Positions 9,500-22,014 are shown, counted from the stretch's first letter. The stretch is DNA of 36,256 bases from Saccoglossus kowalevskii (GCF_000003605.2 NW_003130355.1:941495-977750); one strand, 5' to 3'. Translations and numbers: made by a program. Notes: generated by a model not told the origin, from the letters alone.

Positions 9500-12400
9500 C
9501 GCAACAATTTTATGAGATTATGTCAAATCAGCTTAGAATATAGACTCATACCACAGGTTCTCTGAAACCTAATATAACAAGGAGCAATTGGTTCTTTTTC
9601 GCTCCAAAGTTGATGAGGATGCAAAATTTTTATTTAATCTTTATTTCAAAATTAATTCAAATTTCAAACAGTTGTGCTTTTATTTCTCAAACAGATAAGC
9701 AGAAACATAATTGTTTTATTTGTAGGCCTTGGGTTCCTCTACATTAATTTGTTCAGTACTAAATATAGGCTAATTAAATTTCACTCCTTCTTATAATTAC
9801 ATGATCAGGATGATATGTCCTCGGACCGTATTAATTATAAAAGTAATTACATCATACATTAGAAATGTAATTTTTTAAATTCCATATTGTCATCTCTTTA
9901 TAAAACGATTATCCTATATATTTCATGGGGTGGCTAATTCAGAAATTTTGTTTAGTGCTAACTTAAACTGAGAATAGTGGGGATACACACTGTTGTTATG
10001 GAAACATTGCATAAAGGTAAATGTATATAGTCTTTCTTTTTAATTAAACATCTTTTCAACACTCCATTGTATTGCTGTAGTCATGTCTCCATGCATACCC
10101 TTGGTGATACGAATTCATTTAACAACTGTAACAACGTCCTGTCTAGGTTTCCATCTATGATGTTAACATTCAGATGAACCAGTATGTGTAGCACGCTATG
10201 AAAGGACAGAAAATTGGACACGTTTTTCGACCAACATTTGAACAGAGTATGTGTCACATAGTCAGTCAATGCACACTAAATTCATAGATAAAAGAATTTG
10301 ACACAAATTATATACAGTGAAATGGCAGTAGTTGTGGGTCGATTGTATTTTATAATAGATAATGTGTATATAATTCCCAACATTTGTCACACACGTGAAC
10401 AGGGCACTATATTTAGATGTTCTAATTATCATAAACAAAGTCACTGTAGGCTTGGTTTTAGGGACCAGACTGACAATATGCACGGAATAGCTACATTACC
10501 CAAAAATAGAGAGAAGATTAACACGAAATAGCTTTTACCAGTTAGTCTAATATTATACTAGGGTCTTGTTAAATTCAATGCGCGAAAATCCATATTTAAC
10601 TTATTCTAACCCAAAACACATGCGACTTGTACATGACTGAAAACCAAACCCATCTGGGAACTCAATTCCCGCGCGTGCGCAGGTAACGACCCTCCCGCTT
10701 TAATAAACTCCAGATTGTCATGGAAAGTAGTCTGTGAACTCCAAAATTCAGTAGTACCTTTCTGATTGATTTTACAAATAGGTATTTTCTTTAATTCCTG
10801 CTCTGCCAATGGTAAAACTAGGATTATACAATGAATGCAATTACTCGCATATGCATTGTAACTTGGACGATTCATAAATTTGACTGTGTATTATTTGTTT
10901 TACTTAAAACATGTATATAGTCATGTATGATAAGTATTTCTCGAAATATTTATCAATGAGATCAATGTAAAGTAAAATATGAATGTATACATCGTTTTGC
11001 TTGTTTTATGCAATACTCAATAGTTCCAAACGTTTCGGATCCAACTGTCTCAAACATGTGTCTGCTTTCAAATAACCATCATATAGAATCTATTCGAATT
11101 TTATTTTTTAATGCAGTGTAGGAATGGAGACTAAGTCTATCTATTTGTGGACAGAATTATTATATATAGATTAAAAGTTTAGAAGACTTGATAATTGTTA
11201 TGGCTGGAAGCTCTCAGAATCATTACCTCGGCGTTAACTTGTTTTCACACAAAATCTGGAAGTTATACAAATGGTAAACCAAGCAAATACAATCGGTCTG
11301 TCTCACATCAGACGACAAGTGCATATCTCCCGCGTACAGTTTTGAGTGAGCGCTCAATTTTTTATGAAAAACTTGACGACTACATGCATGCATGTAAAAA
11401 TCTACGTTGGTGGCGAGTTTACATTGTTCACAGTGGTAACGCCATAAATAATTAATTAATATCACAAATAAACAAATATTTCACTAGATTTACCCGCTGG
11501 ACATCCTATTTTTTCTTCTTTTCAAGTTAAAATACTATCCACAAGTTTCCTTTTGCCAACCGATAGTTAACTTTCTTCGCCCGTGTTGATCATTTATATT
11601 GCCTGCCTGCTTAACCCACTGTTACTCCCTACTGGGGGGGGGGGGGTATTTTTCTCCTTTTCGCTGAATGAGTTTAAATGTACCTGCCCACTGAAAACAA
11701 ATTTACAAGACCATTGTGCCAACGGCTCCGTTGGCTTCACCTGACTACCACTCATTTATATTGTTCTGTATCTGCAACCAATACCATATATACACATCAG
11801 ACACAAGGTATAACTTGCAAAAATTCATTATCCAAGCAGTATTAATGCATACCTGTAACATTGCTGTCGTCTTGATGTACCTGTCATGTCCGCCATTGTG
11901 CAATATGTGCTATGTTTTATAAGGATGCTAAGTTACCGATTAAGATAGATGAGATTTTACTATGGTCATCGTTGCTATCAGACAAAAGGAGACATTCGAC
12001 ACTTTGTCCACCTTTGTCCACTTTCACAGCAACGTGTACATTCAGTCAACCTACAATTCATTGTCAATGACATACCAGGTAATCCCCGTCGGTTATTATA
12101 ATTCAACATTAATTAATTACAAATGGCGTTATTTCACGTGGCAACATACCCAAGCTGTGTTCAGTCAAAACATATACATATACATAGACGTAGACATATC
12201 ACAACAGAGCTTTACTACATTTTACATAATACATATTTATTTGATATGATATTCGATGAAAAAGAGTGCAATCAATGAGCATAGATGACGCTTTTCTCCA
12301 TACAAATGTTGTCTACTTAAAAATTGAAAACAACGACCCTCAGTTAAGGTTAGACGCTAGAAAGGGACTTTCATTGAATGTATACTTCAAATTGTCGTGA

Positions 12401-14230
12401 AATACAAAATGTTTAAATGCACAAAATTTAGTTGTTTACGGCCAGGTCAAACTAACTTCCTCGACCGTCGCTTGCACAAAAACAAACTCAAAAAACAACA
12501 ACAACACTCAACTGGCCCCGCGTTTTTTAAACAGGCCCGTTACAAAAATATGTGACCCATGCCGCTAATGTTTTTTTTTCTGAATGGGAATAAATCATAG
12601 GATCTCAAGACAATACCTAAATTATTTACTTCAGCATTACTATTTCTCTTAGGAAAAAAAGCGACTCCGCGAAAATGCCCACGTCACATGCATATATAAG
12701 AATAGCTAAGTGATTCAACAGATTCAAATAGCAAAGTACCAAATGCCGGATAAGTTTCATACTATTATACGTATTCACGCACCTTCATAAATTGGAGACA
12801 CGTTCTCCTTAGGACACCACTTTAAGATGAACGCATATTATTTAATGCAAATACCCAGAAAGTAGTCATTTTGCAATAAATGGTACTCCAGGGAAATACA
12901 AGAGTATTGACTATATAAAAGTTGAGAGTCACCAGCCTAATTTTTCAGAAAAACGATGGCTGTATTCTTGTGTGTAATGACCATATTTTCAACATTATAA
13001 CGCTTTAACCACAGGTTTCTATGGCAGAGTTATTATGTCATATATCAAATTGTAAGCTGGTGTAGACTGAAAATGTTTTTTTTTTTTTAATTTTGTTGCC
13101 CTGCAATATTAGAAAACCTGGGTTTAAAAAGTTTTCTTCATCATTGTGTTCTATGGAATTGTTCTAAAAATAGATTTTTTTTGAGAATATTGGGACAAGT
13201 TTCTGTACCACACAAAAAATACTATTTTAATGTGTCATCGGACAATAGCTCCATGATTTCACACAATAAATGAATATTGTTATGCGATTTATGGCATATT
13301 TTATCAAACATTATGTTTAGGCTATGACCACATAAGTTGTCGATTGCTGTAACGTTTAATGTGGAATCATTTTCTTAAAAACAACCTAATTAACATTAGC
13401 GAGTATGGGTAAGGGCAATCGTGATCCCATCAATGACATTGAACACTTGAACACTTGTTCACAGGTGGTAACGGTGATTTTAATCCGATGCAACTACATT
13501 ATTTCGCTGTGGGCTTTCTGTGATTTGTTGTGAATCCTAAACATAACATACTTAATTAATCAAACTACTTGTTCAATTATGTCAACGTCAAAACACTTCT
13601 AAACATGTGTGAAATTATTCGAAGTTTTCTCCCGTCATTTCAATACACTGAACAGTACATTAATTATTGTATTGCATTTCTCAGAAGAAGATTTACTGAG
13701 AAAAGAATGAACTAAACAAACAAACAAATAGAGGACAAACAAACACCCTCATACACGCAAACATGCATAGTTGTAGTGTAGATGAATGCATTTGAATATG
13801 TGATAAACATTAAAATGTCAGTTAAAATATTATCATTTTGTTTTGATCTGGCACATTTGTGATGCTCAACGTACAGTATTTTTTTGTATTGTGTTGTTTC
13901 ATTTCCTTTTGACAGCACTCATTGTGATGTACCGTGCTATTCAAACTGCATGCTCAGAAACATGCCTAATTACTTATTTTCATCAGACAGCCAGTCACTC
14001 TGTTAACATATATGGCATAAAGCGAGATTTTAGGCTCGTTTTTATTTAAATATGTTGTGTTGAGCAGCTATTCATTGTTTCAACAATATGATAAGGCGTT
14101 TTTCGTTTCCACGAGGAACTAATTCAAATAAGCTCCGAAAACAAAAATAAACTAACAACGTATACCAGCATATACACGATTAATTTTATAAATAAAACCA
14201 CAATATCACGTGACACAATGAATCGATTTA
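9500..14230. other. Gene-poor intergenic stretch
   Basis: No open frame here shows a recognisable family, coding-like composition or matching splice sites. Contents noted: a solo TTAA-type element end (about 10659-10699), an oligo-G run of 13 (about 11635-11647), an 18-bp perfect palindrome GCCAACGGCTCCGTTGGC (11718-11735), and scattered A/T runs. The short frames present on both strands overlap each other and look like chance. Confidence 0.7.
10659..10699 (-). mobile_element. TTAA-flanked MITE end, solo copy
   Basis: The segment actcaattcccg...ccctcccgct is followed by TTAA (10700-10703). Its reverse complement matches the left end of the element at 15669 over about 45 bp with few differences. 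I could not find the matching opposite end, so this is a truncated copy. Confidence 0.7.
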
Positions 14231-14261
14231 GTTATTGACGCCATATTATACTATCCACGCT

Positions 14262-14564
14262 ATGTATATCGGACCGATTCTGATACTTTGGTTTTCCCTT
14301 TTTCATATAGTGTTATCTTCAGATAGCATTTCCGACGAGGCGTTAGTTGTGAATACTTCTTATGGCAAAGTAAGGGGAGTATATGTTGAACACGCCCGAG
14401 TGTTTTTTGGGGTTCCATATGCTGCTCCCCCAACTGGAAAATATAGATGGAGTCCGCCACATCGACACGTCGGATGGTTCCCAGGTATTTACAACGCCAC
14501 AGAAGACCCTCCGGGCTGTATTCAGAAGTGCACCAACTTTCTTGCTAACTCATGCCCAAATAAG
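14262..14564 (+). CDS. Esterase exon 1: signal peptide and N-terminal fold
   Basis: 101 residues: a hydrophobic signal peptide (MYIGPILILWFSLFHIVLSS), then YGKVRGVYVE and VFFGVPYAAPPTGKYRW, classic type-B esterase blocks. It then has a Cys-rich PPGCIQKC...NSCPNK stretch typical of invertebrate non-AChE carboxylesterases. Ends AAG|gtatata, phase 0. Confidence 0.92.
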
Positions 14565-17500
14565 GTATATACAGCAATGTTTATCTGGCACATCTCAAAT
14601 ACTAAGCATACATATACACTAGAAACCCATGGCTTGTTAACAGTAATTTATACTAATAAACACTGGGTTTTATGATATACTGTGCTTAGAATTGGAATAA
14701 AGCAATGTTACTTGTGGTATATATCACCCACATACAATAAGGAGGGGACAATTGGGACAGGAAAATCTAAAAATCTAAGTATGTAAAATTATCAAAATTT
14801 CGTTAGCTTTTTATAACCTTGGGTATGAATAACATAAATCCAAAACACTTCAAAGTGTGCTAGAACCACTTATACGGGATTGGAAATACACTTATGTAAT
14901 TGTTATGTAAAGTAACATCACTGACGAATATACGTTATTCTTGTACTGTGTGAAGTCACAAAAACGCTGAGAAAATATAACTGGCCTGTTTAATGTTTAA
15001 TACTGGTAGCCTGGTATAATGCCAGTTAGCATTATATTGCTTATAATATTCCGGAATAATAATGTTCATAACTATAGCACATAACAGCCGTCATATCAAT
15101 CATGCTGGGCAAGTGTATGAAACCGGTATTACTATTGCAGGGGAAGGGGTTAGTGTTACATTCTGTCAAGCTGTGCTATTTTTCTGATATGGCAGTCCGT
15201 TTATAACTGAACACGTATTACATGACATTTAGGACAATGCTAATTCATAAATGCAATGTTTTAATAATATTATTATCTACTGATTATGTAACCTTACATT
15301 ACACAAATTATGCAATGTATATTTCAACGGTTAAGATTTTAGCAAAAAATAAATGATACACTGCTAAATATGCATATCGACCATGCTAACAAATTAGCAT
15401 GATGCATATTTAGATGGTGTCATTTAAATTAAGTGCATCTTACGAAGACATGTACGACATATAACGATGTTATACAAACTCACTACATTGAGCAATTGCT
15501 GCTCCCTTGCAAACACGGCATAAACATCAGCAATTACGAACAAGGTAGGTAACTTGCAGTATATAACACACGTGGTTATATCCACAAGAATTTCACAACT
15601 CAAACGACATTAGCGTCATTAATGGCGCTTTTTATGATAAAACATCTCCATTTGGTTGCATTCGTTAAAGCGGGAGGGTCGTAACATGCGCACGCACGGG
15701 AATTGAGTCTCAAGCGCCGATAACAACACACGCTAAAAACGCAAAGGCTTATCGGTAAACGCTTGTTTGTAAACAATGACACGCTATGGCCATCTGACGC
15801 ATGCTCAGGTGACGACTCCCTCGCTCTAAATGACAGACAACGAGAAACTCGCGGTAAGCTTAAAACAAGTTATTTTTTTCTAATTAGTTTGATATCACGA
15901 TAATGTACACCTCAGTACGTTTTGTTTCATCCACATATATTGCCAGAAGCAACACAATTTGTAGCGATATTATTCTTTTGTAGATTTGTTAAACCTAAAT
16001 ACAGGCAGATCACCATAAATATCGTTAGTTCTTAGCATTTTTTTAACACGTATTTATTTTACGAAACAGATTGTTGGATACACGAATTCTGACTTCAGAT
16101 ATTGGTTATATTAAAGCGGGGGAGTCTTCACCTGCTNNNNNNNNNNNNNNNNNNNNNNNNNNNNNNNNNNNNNNNNNNNNNNNNNNNNNNNNNNNNNNNN
16201 NNNNNNNNNNNNNNNNNNNNNNNNNNNNNNNNNNNNNNNNNNNNNNNNNNNNNNNNNNNNNNNNNNNNNNNNNNNNNNNNNNNNNNNNNNNNNNNNNNNN
16301 NNNNNNNNNNNNNNNNNNNNNNNNNNNNNNNNNNNNNNNNNNNNNNNNNNNNNNNNNNNNNNNNNNNNNNNNNNNNNNNNNNNNNNNNNNNNNNNNNNNN
16401 NNNNNNNNNNNNNNNNNNNNNNNNNNNNNNNNNNNNNNNNNNNNNNNNNNNNNNNNNNNNNNNNNNNNNNNNNNNNNNNNNCCCCCCGCTTTAAATGATA
16501 TAAAGCATAAGCAACTTTATCAACAGACAGATTAAATGTATGGTAACGTGCGTTACACTCAACCTTGGGACAGCAACTTTTTGTCATTATTAAAAAATAT
16601 ATTTTGCAATATCATAAATTCGAAGTTAATTAATTCGTGATTATACTAAAATGACATATATTTGACGTTTCCTTGTATTTGGAATACCTTTTTAGAACAC
16701 AATATTAAGTTTTCCCAGGACACTAACGTACATGTAATTTGTAGGGGTATAACTTAATGAAATATGAGATTAATGACAATTTCTTTCTATAGCTCAGTTT
16801 GTACTCTTAATGAAGGATGCAGCATATATGAGAATTCCCTTCTCGTATTCGAGAGAACTGCCTGGGACACTGGGCAATGCACCTCATTATTGTTCTTAGA
16901 TGTATACCATAAACTGATTGGCGCAACATAAATGTTTTCCCTGAAAACAATTCCCTGTTTTTATTCCATTTTGGGGGAGTGGAGATAATGGTGATTTTAT
17001 TCATTTTGCCAATTTTGGGCGAAAGATTGACCACGTTACTTTTTACAAGCTAGAACAACTACGTAACTATTTATTGTTGAATTATTGTTGTCAATTGAAT
17101 TTAGAATATGTCTGACAATGATATACATGACATGTGTTCGTTGATTGTTGGGATTTGTTTCACACAACCTGTCATATCAAGATAGTTTTTGTTTATGTGG
17201 GTGTGGACTCTCCAAAGATACACTATTGAATTTCGAAATAAATTTTCATAGTGATCGAATGACCTTTAAAAATGACCACCCCGTAATGCATATTCGAACA
17301 CAACAAGAAGTCCTGGGCTAATCTGCACTGGCTCGGAAGGTTGTAAATGATTAGCTAGTTTGAATTTGCATAACAATACTGACAATGAACGTGCATTCAA
17401 CGCCACAAGTTTTTTTGTTTTTTTTAGCCAATCAGAATTCATCTTCCGAGCCAGTGCAGATCAGCCGAAAGTCCTGGTATATCGATACTACAAATAAACC

Positions 17501-19610
17501 AGATTTGGGAATTCCAATATGGTTGGTTGTTACAGTAAAAAAAAAGGCCCGAGGAATACATACAGAATTCTACATGGCCCACAACGCATCCGAGAATAAG
17601 CATAGTTGGAGCATTGGAATATATTATACTGGGATGGAGTTGATGTTGGGCTTTTGAAAAAAATATGTTCTCTTCTCCATTCAAATGTTTGTACGCTTGT
17701 TTGTGTTCCCAATTAGTTGATCTATTGTTAAATAATAAATGTCAAAAGAATTCTACAGCCTTTAATGTATATTCTGATTGTTTTTAAGACGAGTGAAGAT
17801 TGTCTTTCATTGACTATTTTTACCCCACTGACCGCTACCCCAACATCAATGCTTGCTGTCATGGTATATATACATGGAGGCAGCTTTATTGAGCGCAGTG
17901 GATACACCTTGATTCAAGATGGACGGTATATTGCCAACCATACTAATACTATCACTGTCTTTATAAACTATAGACTAGGTAATTATAGAGCCAATTACAT
18001 TAAAAAAGGGCTATACTGAGCTAAAAAATGAAATAAAGTAAAAACAGTATGGGAATACAACTTTGCGTTTGTCAACTCAACAATAATATGTCTACGTTTG
18101 ATTATTTCCATGAATGAAAAATATTTTTAAAAAGATGGTGCCCACTACAGGTCGTTGTTTAAAGGCTAACACGCTTAAATATCATGATATAACAGGAGAG
18201 GAACTGATATGTACATGATCTAATTTGGTTTCAAGGTGCTCTTGGATTTCTGCCGATAGTAGACGAAAGTTCACCAAATGGAAACTATGGTATATTCGAT
18301 CAAAGATTTGCATTGGAATGGGTGAAAGATAACATAGTTGCCTTTGGAGGCGATTCTAGCATGGTAAGAGACACGAATAACATACTGTCGTAAATGATCA
18401 TACTCATACTTGTGATTTCTATTTAGAAACACGCATTGGATTGTGGGTAAATCAACACAAATATCGACGTCAACCGACCTTTAAGTTTAATGGTTATTGG
18501 GGGAACTAGTAGTTATCACCAAATATGTACCATTATAATTAATAATATTTGTGTTTGTAGGTTACCATTGTTGGACAAAGCGTCGGTGCACAGTCTGTAG
18601 CAATACACTTGACCACACCAAGAAGCCAGCAACTATTTCATCGAGCTATTATGGAAAGTTGCCCGCTTGGAGGAATACGATTTCTCACAAAACGTGAAGC
18701 TCAAATTCAAGCCAGTGATTTAATGACATACCTTGGATGCATAAATACAAACGAACTCGAGTGTATGAGAAGCAAATCTGCAGATGATATACTTAACGCA
18801 CAATACAGCATAATACAAAATCAGAAGCTGATGGACTATACTCAGCCATGGGGACCCTATCTAGATGGCAATGACATTGTAAAGCAGATTGCACAATCAT
18901 TCCTGGACGATGATTACCAAAATAAACCAATTATTATGGGATTTGTTGCAGACGACGCAAGAGATAGCCTGTACAGACTATTTCCACAACCGATGAATGA
19001 AACACAATTCAGTGGTTTTTTCTCCAAAATGATGATAGGCAAATCCACGGACATATTTCACCCTTCTGAAAATAACGACTACAGGGATATTGCGTCACAA
19101 CTTTTACTTCTCTATACATTTGCATGCCCAATAAAATACATCTCACAGCATCTCTCGTTGGCAAACATATCTATTTGGAACTATGTTTTTGATCACCCCT
19201 TCAGTTTTGATGGATGGGACCCTGAGTTAACATACTGTACAAATTACTCTTGTCATTGTGTTGAACTACCATTTCTCTTTCATTCAGTTACACTCATAGG
19301 ACTGAATTATTCAAATGATGAAGAGATTCTTGCCTATAGTCTCATACAATATTGGGCAAACTTTATTCACACTGGTGATCCTAATAATAATAATAATAAT
19401 TATAATACCAGGTCAAAACAAGAAAATATATCTGCAAATACTCTTTATTGGCCACCACATGAAACATCTAAATCTGAATATGTTAAATTCAAAACTCCTA
19501 AAAATATAATTGTAGATAATTATTTTGACGACGAATGCGAGTTACTTAATTCTTTGACCACACATGAAATCGTGGAGGAAGGGGTTTTTCAATGGTATTT
19601 TAAAATGTAA
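14262..19610 (+). CDS. Secreted type-B carboxylesterase/cholinesterase-like protein
   Basis: Exons: 14262-14564, 17789-17978, 18236-18363 and 18561-19610; 556 aa, normal for the family. All introns are GT...AG with phases 0, 1, 0. Residues 1-21 form a signal peptide. Landmarks: FFGVPYAAPPTGKYRW, SEDCL (disulphide Cys), YIHGGSF oxyanion loop, NYGIFDQRFALEWV, and nucleophile Ser214 in GQSVG. The acid is probably Asp339 (ADDAR, where AChE has DEG) and the catalytic His is His439 (CHCVELPF). The family hydrolyses carboxylic esters. Oddities: the usual GESAG elbow is GQSVG, the acid is Asp, and a run of six Asn encoded by an AAT microsatellite (about 19381-19400) sits after GDP. No C-terminal membrane or GPI segment is seen, so the product is likely secreted. 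The Trp of the choline-binding site of AChE has no clear equivalent, so a true acetylcholinesterase is unlikely. The start is ATG 14262; upstream in-frame codons include no better ATG. Confidence 0.9.
15358..15420. repeat. Long imperfect hairpin in esterase intron 1
   Basis: The arms pair as ctaaatatgcat with atgcatatttag (12 bp perfect), then catgctaa with ttagcatg (8 bp) around a 4-nt caaa loop. A 6-nt bulge (atcgac) lies in the left arm, and acac/gtgt pair at the base. The total is about 63 nt. It could be a small palindromic element or a precursor-microRNA-like hairpin; the sequence alone does not decide. Confidence 0.6.
15669..15825. mobile_element. MITE copy, 157 bp, AGCGGGAGGGTCGT ends
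   Basis: The left end AGCGGGAGGGTCGTAACATG is preceded by TTAA (15665-15668). The right end, read in reverse complement, is AGCGAGGGAGTCGTCACCTG, followed by CTAA (one base off TTAA). The inverted ends extend over about 25 bp with several mismatches. There is no coding capacity. TTAA duplication is the hallmark of piggyBac-type transposition, but the terminal bases are not the usual CCY, so the superfamily is uncertain. Confidence 0.7.
16115..16490. mobile_element. MITE copy interrupted by assembly gap
   Basis: The left end AGCGGGGGAGTCTTCACCTG is preceded by TTAA (16111-16114), and the right end CCCCCCGCT is followed by TTAA (16491-16494). The interior is unknown. The ends match the elements at 15669 and 29980, so this is another copy whose middle was not assembled. 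Confidence 0.65.
16137..16481. other. Assembly gap (345 N)
   Basis: Unsequenced bases in esterase intron 1. The true length may differ from 345. No coding exon is needed here to complete the esterase. Confidence 0.99.
17316..17466. mobile_element. Fold-back element with 24-bp inverted ends
   Basis: ggctaatctgcactggctcg (17316-17335, continuing to 17339) is repeated in inverse orientation at 17443-17466 with 23 of 24 bases matching. The loop is about 103 bp. The direct repeat AAGTCCTGG lies near both outer ends (17308-17316 and 17469-17477), possibly a target duplication but not exactly placed. It lies in esterase intron 1. Confidence 0.65.
17789..17978 (+). CDS. Esterase exon 2: SEDCL and HGG oxyanion motif
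   Basis: After ttgtttttaag, phase 0. It encodes TSEDCLSLTIFTP, then VMVYIHGGSFIERSG (oxyanion-hole Gly residues) and VFINYRL. Ends CTAG|gtaatta, phase 1. Confidence 0.93.
18236..18363 (+). CDS. Esterase exon 3: NYG.FDQR.AL.WV block
   Basis: After taatttggtttcaag; completes a split Gly codon. It encodes GALGFLP, then SPNGNYGIFDQRFALEWV and AFGGDSSM, the conserved run leading into the nucleophile elbow. Ends ATG|gtaagag, phase 0. Confidence 0.93.
18561..19610 (+). CDS. Esterase exon 4: catalytic Ser, Asp and His, C-terminus
   Basis: After ttgtgtttgtag; VTIVGQSVGAQSVAIHL carries Ser214. GFVADDARD carries the presumed acid (Asp339), and NYSCHCVELPFLFHS carries His439. IQYWANFIHTGDP is the conserved C-terminal block, followed by the poly-Asn run. 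TAA at 19608-19610. Confidence 0.93.
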   Translation, partial: VTIVGQSVGAQSVAIHLTTPRSQQLFHRAIMESCPLGGIRFLTKREAQIQASDLMTYLGCINTNELECMRSKSADDILNAQYSIIQNQKLMDYTQPWGPYLDGNDIVKQIAQSFLDDDYQNKPIIMGFVADDARDSLYRLFPQPMNETQFSGFFSKMMIGKSTDIFHPSENNDYRDIASQLLLLYTFACPIKYISQHLSLANISIWNYVFDHPFSFDGWDPELTYCTNYSCHCVELPFLFHSVTLIGLNYSNDEEILAYSLIQYWANFIHTGDPNNNNNNYNTRSKQENISANTLYWPPHETSKSEYVKFKTPKNIIVDNYFDDECELLNSLTTHEIVEEGVFQWYFKM

Positions 19611-19634
19611 ATATTCTAGGTCGTAGCTAATATA

Positions 19635-19640
19635 AATAAA
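19635..19640 (+). terminator. Polyadenylation signal of the esterase gene
   Basis: AATAAA lies 25 bases after the esterase stop codon, a normal though short 3' UTR arrangement. Confidence 0.5.
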
Positions 19641-22014
19641 GAGTAAACCACACAATTGCGCAAGATGATATTTTAAATACTTCACCAGACAATACTGTCT
19701 AGAATGTATTGCATCCCATGATATGTTGAACTTATGTATATTGTACCTGGAGTAATAAATTGCATAATACAAAACAGCCAAAGTGCCAACACCTATTGAT
19801 GTTTGTAGTCCAGGGGAAGGTTTACCAGTTTGCTATCGTTACCTACTGTTTGTCCATACAGTGTTCACAAATATGTTACATGGAGTGATTTGTTGCATCA
19901 ATTAGAATAACATTCGGGTGGGAGGGCGTCTTTGGAAAATATATGCATATATCAGTCAGTTATTTGGAGGGCCTCGCAGAGGCTCACCAATTGAAAGAGT
20001 TTGATTTTAGCTGGAAAAGTGGAATTTTCTGAAATCATCACAAAGCAGGAATGTACCCCAGATAATTATCATGATGCTGTTGCACCTAGTTTTCAAGAAG
20101 TTGAAAGACAATAACGTTCTTTTGATATGGTTGTACGTTTAGTGAGTGTATCAAATGCCAGGCTTTTTAGCAGAACTTCTTCCATGGTCTTGAAAGGTGG
20201 CTCCACATCTAAACTCATTGTAAATTATTGTCAATATATCCTTCCAACTCTAGTCAATGTCAATAGCTACGCAAGCAAGAAATTCTCTTTAGGCTATGCA
20301 TCATAGAATACATTGGGCATAGGTGTGAGGTGGACATATCCCTAAAAAACACGTCACCCAATTAACAATTAGCTAGAACAGCATATATATTGTAATTGCT
20401 TCACCAATTCATGTTGTGTTTGGAATATACTGTGACATAAGTTGTAAGTGAAAAGTACTTTTAGAAAACAGAGCCCTTGATATGTGAACGGAAAGCACAC
20501 GTTTGGATACTTTGCAACAACCCATTGCACATGTTTATTTTTTATACTGCTGATACAATAACTGGATTTTATTGTCAGCAGAGTTTGAGATACATACATG
20601 CTGTCTCCTCTGTGGCATAATTTTATATCTCAGACAGTGGCAAGGTGATTGTGAAATACTTTGGAATGTGCTGAGCCCAGTGTTGTTGGCAATGACAATA
20701 GATATGACATCATTGACCAGAGTCTCTTACTTTAAATTGGTAGGTTTTGGATAAAAAGAGTTTATTCCATTATCAAAATTGTCATCCTCTATACACTGAT
20801 TTGTCCGCTATTTCAAGATAACCAATCATTTCGTTTGATACATTTTATTGTTTGCATGTCCATAATTTAGTTGTAGTCGTTACGGTGAAACATGCGTAAG
20901 AACCTTTACTAAAGAAGGTGACCTGACTTGACCCTGTAACGTCCTGTGATGCCGATTCCTGACTCTAGTCAGTTTTATTTGTTTACTGTATATTCCCATT
21001 TCTTGCTGGTTCCAGTGACTAGCACCCCGTACTAGTTCCATTGATTTTGTGGAAATGTGCTGCGCATGTTTTTTTTTAAATAGATGATATATAGTGGTGA
21101 AAACTGCCTTTATATCTGATGTATGAAACTTTGAAACATTCACACCCTAGCAACCATGCCTGCATTCATAGCGGGCACGTTTTATTCTGAGAACAAGGTG
21201 CTATAGAGTAGCTTATGCGAGTCAAAGTGTATAATTACTTGTTGAACGCTTGTACACACATTGGGCATAATTGGCTGGGTATTTCACCTCATTAATATGT
21301 ATACACGCCATTATAAGCAATATACAATAATAACATGAATGATACCAGGTGGACAAGGTCAACATCGGAAGCGAATTACATTAGTAACCAAGCATAAAAT
21401 AGTGTTTAATTTCAGCTCATAGACAACATAACCGCCCCACTGAGCAACCTGTGTCCAGTTCAAATATATCCATACATCTGTGACTGATGTTCAGTTATTA
21501 GTAACAGTATGTCGACGTTTTTATTAAATGTCAATTTGTTTTTGCTTTTCATAAAAAGGACGTCTATACTCAAAATGTTAAGCAGCAGTTTCCGTAGTCA
21601 ACAGTTAAACATAAAATGTCAATGAAACACAACTAATATAATGTCAGTTATTTAAAACTTATAATGAGACACAATATAATAAAAACTCTCTCTCTCTGTC
21701 ACCAAGCAAAATTGACAGAAAGTGAGATGTATCTTTTCCTCTATTCAGTTCAAATTTAAAACGTAAAAAGTAGCATGTTTGCGTTTTTCGTTGTCGTTGA
21801 AAAAAACAACTCACTGATTTTCAAACCAAGAATACGACGCGCTATAAATGCGCAGACACAGCTACTCTAAACTACAAACCACAACACAATACTGTACTCG
21901 GTGGCGGCGGCATTCTCAACCCAGTCTTGTAAGATTTACATTCTACGCGAGAAGGCGAATAATTAATGTTTTATTCATGATTTAATATTTTATTTTATTT
22001 TTATTTATTTATTT

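Noticed and set aside
16071-16587. Long open frames across the N gap
   Set aside because: They are open only because N positions have no stop codons.
17385-17657. Ninety-codon open frame in esterase intron 1
   Set aside because: Overlaps the fold-back element, has open shadows on the other strand, and shows no recognisable motif.
14262-19610. True acetylcholinesterase
   Set aside because: No clear choline-site Trp, a short Cys-rich loop typical of other carboxylesterases, an altered GQSVG elbow, and no tetramer or GPI tail.
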